Positions 24,701-36,700 of a DNA stretch of 64,000 nucleotides are shown in pieces. How positions within the stretch are numbered: position 1 is the stretch's first letter; each line of letters opens with the position of its first letter. Both the position numbers and the translations under genes were made by a program. The notes beneath the pieces are model-generated. The model was not told the origin of the DNA, did no database searches, and saw only the letters and a list, made by a program, of their open reading frames with translations. Source of the DNA: Gavia stellata (Eukaryota; Chordata; Aves; Gaviiformes; Gaviidae); the NCBI RefSeq assembly GCF_030936135.1, contig NC_082596.1:13306155-13370154 (forward strand), given 5' to 3'.

Positions 24701-27700
24701 AGTGGGGGTGTTGGGCTTTGCTGCATGAAGTAATTGATGGAAGTTTTGTGGATAGATGCCCAAAACCTCCTCTTTGATCTTTTAAAATGGAGAGGGACTT
24801 GGTGGTAATGTAGAAGGGCTGTCCTTAGCCTAGCATTCCTACTACTTTTCAGTTGTGAAATTCACTTCTGAAACCCAGAAAACTTAGCTTCTAATTCTTG
24901 AGTTCTCAGTTCAGCTTCTAAACATGATTCCTGTAGCCCTAAAAGGAGCATGGGCTCTCTGCAGAGGCTATAGAGCAATGGTGACCTCTTTGCACAGGAG
25001 GCTCCAGCTCCGCAGGGCTGTGGAGCTTTGCCTCCTTTGAAGTGATACAGAGGAAATTGTGGGGAGATAAGCATTTTGGTAATGAGAGGATGGGTTGAAC
25101 CTCTTGGAGGCACTGATCTTAACTTGTCTGTTAAGGATCATGGTTGTTCTTAATCCTCTGTGACTGCCAGTGGTTTCAGTGGGTGAAGTATTTCATAGAA
25201 TGGTTTGGGTTGGAAGGGACCTTAAAGATCATCCAGTTCCAACCATCTTCCATGGGCAGGGACACCTTCCACTAGACCAGGTTGCTCAAAGCCCCATACA
25301 GCCTGGCCTTGAACGCTTCCAGGGTTGGGGCGTCCACAGCTTCTCTGGGCAACCTGTTCCAGTGCCTCACCACCCACATGGTGAAGAATTTCTTCCTTAT
25401 ATCTGATCTGAATCCACCCTCCTTCAGTTTTAAAGCCATTACCCCTTGTCCTGTCACTACATGCCCTTGCAAAAAGTCCCTCTCCAGCTTTCCTGTAGGC
25501 CCCTTTCGGGTACTGGAAGGCTGCTCTAAGGTCTCCCCGGAGCCTTCACTTCTCCAGGCTGAACAACGCCAACTCTTTCAGCCTGTCCTCATAGGAGAGG
25601 TGCTCCAGCCCTCTGATTATCTTTGTGGCCCTCCTCTGGACTTGCTCCAATAGGTCCATGCCCAGGATAAGGTTGGTTTTCTGGGCTTCAAGTGCACGTT
25701 GCCGGCTCATGTTGAGATTCTCATCAGCCAACACCCCCAAGTCCTTCTCAGGGCTGCTCTCAATCCGTTTTCCCCCGAGCCTGCATTTGTGCTTGGGATT
25801 GCCCTGACCCATGTGCAGGACCTTGCACTTGAACTATTTGGTTAGCTCTGACACCATCAGTTGGTTGGAAAGAGGAATCAGCCCTGGGTTGCCCATGTTC
25901 TGGCTTTGCTTAATGATCTGTTTTGGATCTGGGTGGCCAAGGGGGGTGGTGCTGGTTGGGGAGCTACTGTCCCAAGGGCTGTATGTTTATGCACATGTGA
26001 TCTGCAAATTGATCTTGAATTTCAGAATGCTTATCAAAGTTTGGCATTCAATAAGCTTAAAAATCTGTTATTAACTTGAGGCTGTTTATAAACAGCTCCC
26101 TTTCACATCTCATCAGCAGTTGATCACTGGTGAGGCACCAGCTGTTCAGGTTTTAGGTTCTTGAGCAAGCAGCATTGGTATTGCTTTCCCTTTGCCAAGT
26201 CAAATGTCATGAAAAGTGTCTAAGGAAGAAATGATCTGAGCAAGTTCACCTTGGTTTGTTCACCTGTTGTCTAGGTGACAAGGAGCCTCTGAAAACCTCT
26301 GTCACCCTGGGAAGGGTGCAGGCACTGGGGGTAATTACTCACCTACTGTGCAGGAAGGGCACTGGCAATCACTTGGATGTCCCATTGCAGGGGTGGTAGC
26401 AGGGAGTGGGGATTCTGGGGGAGGCAAAGCAGGATACAAGTCCATGGAAACTCAGGATGTCCTATCTCTGCTGGTCCTGGGACAACTTGTTTTCCTACTT
26501 GTACAGAGAAGGTGATCACCAGTGCTGAGGTACTCAGTGTTTTCTGATAGCATATATATACACACAGCCATGTCATCTTTAGGGAGATTGTTGTGGAAGG
26601 AACAGTTTATGCCAAGGCTATAACCCTTTAGTCAAATATAAAGGAGAAAAATTAAAACTTGTATTTGGTGCTCCAGAGATCCCTTTGGCAGACTTTCTGT
26701 CTTACGACAACGAAGAACCCCAAAGACCTTTACTAAGCATGGCCTCAGGTCATGCTGTGCCACATGGACTTCTGTGGCACAGCCCAGTGCGATGGGTGTC
26801 TTGCATGGGACTGCAATAATTGAGCAGAAGTCCCATTAAACAATTTAAAGAGCAAACTCCAGTTTCACTGAAGTTGGTATGGTCTGGTGGGGAGGCTCAG
26901 GCTGACCTTCTTCCCCTTTTTTCCCCATGAGGACTTCATAAAAGCATCCCAAATCTGCTGTGTATCCAAAATAGCAGTGTTCTGTATGGAAGTCAGCATG
27001 TGTCCTTGTTTCTACAGATTACCTCTTTTGAGCTTTTAAGAGTAGTTCTCCCCCCAGTAATTCTAAGGATACAGCTCTACTGAGAAGTATAAAGCTTTCT
27101 AATTGAGGCTGACTTGTGGTTTGGCAGATTAAAGAAGATATTAAACCTGTACCATGGATCAAATATAAAACTGACTTCTTAAAATGAAAGGCTTGTATCA
27201 GCCAAGTCTCCGGTGGATAGTAGCTCATAAAATGTCTTATGTGCCAGACTTACTCATGAAAAGCTCTGCCTAGATGTGGATCTTGTTTACGGTCCTTTGC
27301 AAATCGCAGGCCTCCTAGAGCACACAGATGAGCAATCTGTCACATGGAAAATGCCTTGAACATTGGCAGGCAAAACACTTTTCCCTTCCCTCCCTCTCCT
27401 TGTTCTCTCTAGTTCCACCCGTTGCTCAGGGTGTCTGATTAATGTCACACTACTTAATTCATCAAACAAGTGCTTTCCACAGAGGGAAGTTTAGAGTTGA
27501 AGGCTGGGGGAGAATATGAGGATGTCTGTAGGGGAAGAAAGGAGAGAAACAGCTGCAGGCTTGGGATTCTGCTGGCTACACCCACACTTGTCCTATAAAG
27601 AAATAAGCTACATCACTGCTGATAGCAAAATGGGCTTTCAGGTTGAACATCAACTTGCCTTCCTCAAAGCATTCCTTTCTGAATTTCTCTGAACTTAAGT

Positions 27701-30700
27701 GCTACAGTGTTTTCAGTGTTGATTTTCTGTCATACAGAAGTGTCTGCTTAAGATATATCCAGACTAAGTTCTTGGAGTTCCTAATGGTGCACTGATAAAA
27801 TGGGCGCCTCCAAGTGAGGTGGAAGCTGCAAGAAGCTTGGCAGGTATTTCTCATGGGCAGATGCCATCAGCTGTAGCCAGTGAGTTCATGTAACTGAAGT
27901 GGAAGAAATTTTCCTCCTATGTCAATCTTGTCTTGACAGTCTGATGTAGTGCTGGAAGTGCTACGTATAGGTAGTGGTGCTGTGATTTGGTCCTTGCTGA
28001 TCTTTTAAACTATAGCATCTGCCTGCATGTTACAGGACAATGTTCCCTTTTTAGAGCTAGTAAGGAAGTGTGTGATTGACCCAGAGGACCTAAACTGTTT
28101 TTGGTCTTGAAGCAGTCCTGGTTTCTCTGGTGTTACAGATCTAATGAAAAGACTGGAAGCATTCTGTAAGCATAAGTAATACGAGCAGAGACAAATGTGC
28201 CTGCAGCCCAGAGGTTGTTGGTTCTCTTTCGGGAACACTCTGGTCAGATGACAGTGAGGTTTTGCAGGCTGCTTCTTTCGGAAGGATTTGTCATATGATG
28301 GTTGTGTAGTAATGTCAAAAGGGAAGGTGCTGTTTCTGATCATAAAAGCTTAGGTCAGGTTAAGCTGCATAGAGCACAGCTCTTTGGGAATAACATGATC
28401 TAGATAGTGTACATCCTGTTAAATTAGTCTCTTAAATTTGTTTCTTAAGTTTTATAGCAGTTAGCTGTGGGAGTCCTGGATTTATGTTGTGCTGAAAGAA
28501 TATCAGCTTGATGCTGTCTTACGGAGATCTGTCAGCACCTGTGCTGTAAATCATTATAACTCGCCTTGCTCTTGCTCTACCTCCCAGCCGAAAGCCAATG
28601 TGACATTTCAGCCACAGAAAGTGAAGGGCTGTGAAAGCAAGGGGGGGCTCGAGGAGGAATTTTTCATTGCAATATGTTTCTCTAAGCAGTCCAGATCTGA
28701 GGAGCCACATCCCCAACCAGGAGGAGCTTATGGATCCCCACAGGGTGCTGTCTAGCTTCCCTATAGCTGGTTTGGGGTATTTAAAGGGGGATTTACACTT
28801 TGGTAGTTTGAGACTAGTGATTTTAATCATTACAAAGCATTTCCCTTTTGGGGGCAAGGTTACACCCTCCTGCTCGGTGCAGCAGGCCTGATGGTGATGT
28901 TTTGGCTCTGTGTGCTATAAGTCCCTAGCTGTGGGTTATTTGGGGTATGGATTGCCCCCACACATTGGTGTTAAACCAAGACAGTGGCAGAAGTGCCTTC
29001 TGGCTGTAGCAGGTCTAAGTAATGCTGCACACCAGTAGTCATGGGTGCAGAGTAAGCATGTTTTCATGGCCCTGAGACAGGGCCCTTGTTCCCTGCCACA
29101 TGGAACTGTTTTGTCTGCTGTTTTTCTCTTGTGGTTATGGGAAGAGGACCTGCTCTGCTCCCAGAGCTAAGTGGCTCATTGCACCAACTACTTCAGACCA
29201 ACTGCTAGTGGGGTTTGAGCAGGAGCCCATCACACTTGTGGGGAAGTGAGCAGGTTATTGCCCTGCTGTGGAAGATGCTGCCTCCTGCTAGCTTTGCAGA
29301 GGCTCTGAAATAGCCCACTGCATCTCTTGCCTTTTCTCCATAGCTCTTGCAGACCCCTGAGAGCAAACAAAATAGGGGCAAGGCAGTAGGAAGGATTTTT
29401 TGGGGAAGCTACCAGGTCACCTTTCTCCAACTTCTGAGGAGTTGAAAGAGTGAATTGGGATATAATGCCCTGTTTTAGAGGTGATGCAGACTTCCCAGGT
29501 CCAGTTAAAATTGTCTGGAATGCAATCACTTAGTGTTTTTGAAAAGCAGGCCTTTTAAAATTGCTCTTAACCTTTCCCTGTGCACTCTCTCCTACCATCT
29601 GTTCCTCTCAGTTGAGCATGGGCTGGACTTAATGCAACTGTATCATAACACAGCTCTCCAGCTTTTTTACCCTACTCAGCATTAATCTGAATTCATCAGT
29701 CTGCTTTTACTCTGTATTATGCAAGTGGCAACACTGATTTATTTTTTTATAATGCTGTAGACCCCAATTTGGCTGTCTATTAACTGAGACCCTACTCTGC
29801 TGGGTCTGTGCCAACACTAAAAGACCCTTAGTGCACTGGAGCATGTGGGGCATGGATGAATTGTATTGCTTACCTGGTTTTTGTGTATTATATCAGCACA
29901 GAAGAATAAAAAATGTTTTTTGATTTGGAGGGCTAGCCAATTGCTTCAGCCAGCAGTCCCTGGGGAACAGAGTAGCCCTAGAAGTATTCACAACATAGTT
30001 TTCATATAGAATTTCATCCTCTGTTTATTACTGTAGGGGAAGAGGTGACACATGATACCTGAGCTTGTTCACTGAACATAAATTGAACCTTGATAAACAC
30101 AGACAAGGCAAGTTTGAATCTATTCCTTTGGCTAAATTAGTTTTGTACCAATTTAGCATTCTTCAAGGAACTGAGATTTTTATCCTTGTTCCTCTTAAAG
30201 AATGGCCTTGGCATCTAGCTCTTACAGTATTGCATTATGTGATGCTTATCACTGGGTGCATTTTGGCATTTTCAGTAACAGGCACAACATTGCTAACACC
30301 CAGCCTGGAGGAAGCTGACTCTGTGCCAGTTCCAGAACAGTGCAATCTGGAGACAGCAGTTGTTTATGCACAGAAGAGCTGATCTGGGTGCATGTGTGGC
30401 TAATGTACAGATGGAGTCTGGCAAGTTGATTGCTATACTCAAGGTCTGAAGGCTAAATAGTTTAGTGTAAGCAGAGTATTACATGCTACTTTGGGAGACT
30501 GTTTTTTCTTCTGCCTTCAGTATTTCATGAAATTGAGAAAAGACCTGTTTTAAAACTTCCCAAACATCTTGCAAACTGCATTGTTTTTCAAGAGTATCTA
30601 GTCCTTGTCTCAGTTTACCTGATATAGCAAGAAGATCCACTGATGCCTGTGCACCAAATACTACCCAACTGTCCTGTGTATCTTGTTTCCCCGAGATGAG

Positions 30701-33700
30701 CCAAGAAAACAGGCAGCCTGCCCTTCACAGGAGTTAGTGCAGGTCTTTTTTCATCTTGTTTTCTTTCGGTCATGCGAGGTTCAAGATATTAATAGAATGT
30801 AAACTCGAAGCCATCTGATGGTGGTGTTGGCCTGGAAATTAAACGGAAGAAAAGATCGGTCACTCTAGGCGAGTTCACTACTCCTAACTGGCAGTCACAT
30901 GCCAGTGCCCAAGACAAGCAGAGCGGGCGACTGACTGCAGTAATCTTCTCCGTGAACTCCCTGCTTCATGGCAAGCTGCCGGTGACTTTTTGGATAGATT
31001 CCTGTCATTCTTATAGTGGAGCAGACGGTTCAACTCATGACTTATTAAGTCTTGTCAAAAGCCATCTTAGTTACTTGACACAAGTAGTTGCACCTTCTCT
31101 GGACTCTGTGTGGTGCCAGCAATGGGATACTGTAGCTGCAGATGATAAAGGATTAATAAGCTAGTCATGTGGTAACATGTTGATTGATTTGTAGCATAAA
31201 AGGTTTTTCCTTTCCTTTCTAAATTAAAACAGAAGGCTGTGTACATCCAAAACAAATGGACTGACACGTGGACAGTCAGTGTATTTATATAATGCTGGGG
31301 GAAGGGAGGAAGGCTTGGAAGATCATGGGCCACATGTTCTGCAGAGCATGATCCATAGGAAACTTCCACAGCTGTTCTTGTGGTGGTAGAGAGCCAGGGA
31401 GGAGAGGGCATCTTCCCTGTGGGAAATGCTTCCTTTAGCAGCTGCAGCCCAAGTTCAGTGTTCAGCTTGTACGCAAGCCAGGAGATCAATGATGGGAAGC
31501 AAATACTAATTGAAAGTAAAAGCACAATTTCCACTAGGGGAGGTTAACAAGTTAACAGGACAAATGGGGAAAGGTGGTTTGGTGTTGCAGCTGTAAGAGC
31601 TGAACAGGGGAGGAAAGCTTAGAGGAATAGAGGTTTGTTGGGGGGAGGGTTTTTAATATAGTGCTTAACCTTTCTGTTGTGGTGACAGCACTCTGACAAA
31701 ACCCATGCAACCCAGGAGTTTGACGTAAATTGTGGAGTCTGATTCTCATTAATGCCCCATCAATAATATCCACATCCAAACAGGCTTTTGCTCGTGTTCC
31801 CTAATAACACTGCTTGTTTGTGCCCCAGTGAAGGATGGTGACGTTGGCTGTTTGTTGTTCCCTCAGTGTGAATAGAGGCTGTCAGTCTGAGCACTGCTCT
31901 GTGGTTTCTCTGCATCTCTGAACCATGAAATCAAGTTTTGGTTTTTTCCCCTGAAGATCATCAGAATGCCTTTTTTCCCCACCCCTTTAGATGTGGGTTT
32001 AATTATTTGGCCTCTGCTGTCATCTGCCTTTGCATTAGTTTGCTCTGTTGTCCTGTCTCTCTTTTATTTTCAAGCAGCAAACAAGTCTCTGGACTGTTTT
32101 GCTGTGTCATGTGACCAGGAGTCAAGATTAGAAAGGTATCTCTGTGCTCTAAGGCTTGCAACTTCTATTTTTATCCACAGCTGTTGGAGCTGATAGCAAA
32201 GTCTCAGCTGACGTCACTGAGTGGCATTGCCCAGAAAAACTATATGAACATTTTGGAAAAAGTGGTGCAGAAAGGTAAGAAATGGAAACAGTGAGGGGGA
32301 GGAGGAGGAGTCTGATTTAATCTGGTGTACTGTGTGAACCACATCCTCAAGAATAGTCAAGCAATGCTAGACGGGTGAGGAGCGGCACCACTGCTTATTT
32401 CTGTAGTGGAGTTCCTCTTTCTTTTCCCTCAGTGTGAAGGACTATGGTGGGAGGGGGGATGTGGAAGAAATGCCTGTGTTTTGGTAGGTATCTGAGGCAA
32501 TTCTTCTTTCTCCAACTTTCCTTGCTACCACCCCTTCTGCATCCTACTGAGTCCTATTTTTGACTGCAAAAGCGATGGCTGCTCCTGCCCCCAGCCTGGC
32601 ACAACTGCAGTCTCTGCTGCTGCCTTGTCACCAGTTTGCTGTATCATCAAGTGCTCCCACTGCTCTGGAGGAAAGGAAAGCTCGAGGGCTGTCTTCACCT
32701 GCTGGGGGGGCTGAATTGTGGTTGAGATGTGCCACTCCCCTCCCTGGTGCTTTAGCTCTGGCTGAAGCCTAGGAATTGAGAGCACCCTGTTAGTGTGTGT
32801 GTATACATAATGAGAAAGGAGACCCTGAGCTGTCCCCCTGCACATCAGCTCGGGTAATGGGGCAGAGGTGTACATAGATAACCTCTTGCATGTATCAGAG
32901 GGGAAAGCTGGCTGGTTGCCAGTGGCTGGAAATGGGAAGTGCTGTGGAAAGGGCAGATACCTCATCTGCTTATCCTGGGAGGATCTCTTTCCATCTGCTG
33001 TCAATCCTGCTGTGTCTGGCTAATGTTTAAGTGCTTTCCTTTAAAAAGAAAAGGACAGGCTGGCTCTCTTGGCCTGTGAGGTTATAGCAGATAACTTGAC
33101 TTGCCTGAGAAACATAAATTCAGAAAAGGATTTGGGCAGTTCCCATTTTTAACCTGTCCTGTTTGTTCCAAGTCCTCGAAGATCAGCAGAACATCAGGCT
33201 CATACGGGAGTTGCTGCAGACCCTCTACACATCCCTCTGCACATTAGTTCAACGGGTCGGCAAGTCTGTCCTGGTTGGAAACATCAACATGTGGGTGCAC
33301 AGGATGGAGAGTATTCTCCACTGGCAGCAGCAACTGAACAACATTCAGATCACCAGGGTAAGCACAAATCCTGAAAGCTAAAAAATAATGTGGCTCCTTT
33401 GTGAAACTTTCTCATGTAGCAGTTCCCATTTGGGTGACTGCATCCTACTGTACTCCTAATGCAAGCACAGTGCTGGGAAAGGACCTGGACTTGCCAAAAT
33501 AAGTGGATGCATTCCTGCCATTACTTGTGTCCCTTAACTCAAACTGAGTGTACACAACCTAGGATCATGCTCACTGTTACTGCTCACAGACCATGGCTTG
33601 ACTCCTTAATGGCTATGAAGTGCTGAGTGAACAGAGCTGAGCAGGAAACCATCTCCCCCTCTTGAGAGTCTTCAGAGATTAGGCCTCAGTATGAAAAGTC

Positions 33701-36700
33701 AACACAGCCTTTCTCAAACTGAGCAATTGCCTTCAAAACTTGTTTATCAGATAGTTGAGGTTTTTAGATTTGTTTAATCTAAATTAAATGCAAATTTCCA
33801 AATAGCTGCATAACTTCATGCTTCCTGGCTGAAAATATCAATGATTCTTCCAGTAGTCTGGAGCTGCCTGTTCCAGATGGACGAGTCCTGGTTTCACAAT
33901 ATCTGTTTTCAACAGCGTCTGTGGGGATGGGAAAGATGTATTAGTTGATAAATTTCTAACCTGGCTTTGCATGGGAATCAAATCTGAACTTGCTCCACTT
34001 CAGAAGCACAGAAGGGTTGAGGTTGGAAGGGACCTCTGGAGGTCATCTGGTCCAGTGCCCCTTCTGAAGCAGGGACACCTACGACCAGTTGCCCAGAACC
34101 ATGTCTAAACATTTCTCCACCCCAAATGGATACTTGTTCCACAGAAAGGCTGAAGTTCTTCCCCAGTGCTGACTTCTGTGTTGGTGAGTCCCTTGTAGGA
34201 CTTCCCTGCAGTGAACTGGACTGTGAAATTCCCACTTGGGCAGACCATGGCATGGCCTAAGGGAATATAAAAAGCACTTTTCCCCTGATGGGTCAACCAG
34301 AGAGGCATTTGCAAAGGATTAAGCAAAGGGCCTGCTTCCATCATTGTACATGGCTGTGTTCTCTGGGAACACCAGGAAACAATTTCCAGTCCTTCAGCTA
34401 GAGTAATGCAGGCAATAGGACACAGGAAAAGATGAACTCTGGGAGGTCCCAGGGAGCTTGAAGAGCTGCAAAAGCAGCAGTGCCTTATCTCATGGTGGTT
34501 TCTGTCCCTCCTGTGCAGCTCTTGGGATGGGCTGCATCTCCATTTGCCCTGCAGGGGAAGCACTAGCCTTACTGTAGGGTGGCTGCTGGGGAACAGCAGG
34601 TCTGCAAGCTGGGGAGCTGCCCTGTGCCTGGGCAATGCCAGTGCTGCTCCACCCATGCATCTCCTGCCCTGAGTGCACCACAGTCAGGACCTACCTCCTG
34701 CTACTCAACTGAGTATTTCAATGTGGCTTTTTCCCCTATACTTCAGGCACTCATAAAACCCTGATAAGCATTTCAAAGAACTCTGCCTATCCAGCCAGAA
34801 GTGCCTCAAAATATTGCTTGTAAACAGAACTGCCTTTTATGTATGCTTACTTACATGTAGTATTACAGACACTTTTCTAAAATAAATAAAATCAATGTCA
34901 AGCTTGCAAAAAAAATTCACACCACTGAAGATGACTTCAGGTCAAGCTAGAACAAAACCAGCTGAGTTTAGAGGAAGGAAGAACAAGTGCAGCTCTGTGT
35001 GCACCCAGTTGCTTACAGTGCACTGAGTGCTTCTGATATTTCTGGAGGGGGGGGAATGTCTTGCAATAGCTAAGACCTAAACCTTTTTTAAAAAAAGAAT
35101 TGCTAAGTATTGAGTATGTGCTAGAGCTGCTTTAAAAATTTCTGCCCAGAAAGTGATGGTGTACTGATCTGCTCTGATCTAATCTGTGTTCTTTCTCCAA
35201 AAAAAGTAATGTTTGAAAAGTCCTGGAAAGGAGTACTGAGAGAAAAGAAGTAGCAGATAAGTTGTTGGCCCTGACATAGAAAACCTGTAAGGATTTGCTT
35301 GAGTCACACTGGTTTCTTCAGAAATAAGACAGAAGCATAAGCTTTGGGGTTTTTTGACCCAAGAGCCTCTAAACTTAGTCCTGCCTGTTGTGCCCTAGCA
35401 AAGCTTATATATAGGGAGAGTGCAAAAGACAGGTTGGCAAGGGAGATCAACAGGAGGTGATCCAAGGCTCCATTCTTCCTACCCCAAAAATATGACCTCA
35501 GTTTGCACTGATGGGGCAGGGATGCTGAGTCTGGACTTGTGGATTGTACTTAGGAAGCATCTACATGTAACCAGGCAGTGTGCTTGCGGCTTAACACTTG
35601 CATGCAGTGTTAAAGCTGTCATGGGAAGAAATACCCTCTGGAGATGGCAGAGACAGTTCACTCCTGAAGGGGTTGTTTCAGGCCTGTCTTGCTGGTGGAG
35701 ATGGCCAAAAATGATGCATTGGTTGAAAAGCTGTGGTCCTTGCAGGTGCCAGGTAGTGCTGCATGGTCTGGACAGGCTGGGGCACTGAAGGGAAGGTGGG
35801 AGCTGTTTGTGTACAGGCATACTTGTGCCTGTGGAATTTCCCATGTAATGGGATGGCTGAAGATGGGACTGTGTGATTAAAAGCAGCCTCATACAGTGTT
35901 CTCCTGTTGATGATGGTCCATGTGCTTCTTGTTTGAAATGGTTAATAGCTCTGCCAATTGTGAGACGGGTGCTGTGACTCTGCGACTTAAAATAGCAGCA
36001 TTTCTGTGCAGGGTAAATGATAAACTTGGCACATCTGTCTAACATTGTTTCTTCATTGGGGCCCAATCCTAAAAGCTGCTGTTTGCCTTAATAAGGATGG
36101 GGCTGGTTTTGGAGCAGCTGGAGCCTGGGTTGTGGTTCTTGCTGAAGCTTTGCTCCTGCATGTGCTTTGGATTGCCCCCAAATGCAGGACCCACTGATCC
36201 ATTGTGGTCAACTTGTCCTGGAGCTGTGCTGCCATGTGGACTTGCAAAACAGTCTTGGACCCCATGTAGACCAAATAAAGGTGTATGGGGGGTGAAGGTG
36301 GCTTTTGGCTCTTTTGGCTAGGCTGTGCTTTGGTGTGGCTGAACAACCTGGAAAACCATGGCTGCAGATGATGGGAAAGGGGCAGGTCCTTCAAGTGTTC
36401 ACAGAGGAAACACTAGACCTGTCAGCAGTGACCTGGGAAGCCGTGCAGGGAGAATCCTGCTGTGGCTACTCATTAGCTACTGCTGTGGTTATAGCAGGAT
36501 CCTGTGACGATATAACCTAAAACACATGTCAGAAAAGCATGAGATTCCCAGCAATGTGTGTAACAGGAGGCTGAACTTGAAGTAATGCCAGCGTCCATCG
36601 TGATGGAGAGACCTGGATGGATAATAGCTTGTGCCATGATGTAGCCAATGTCTTGCTGTAGTGGAAGCTGGTGGTGATGCTTCTGGGAGCATAGTCTCAT

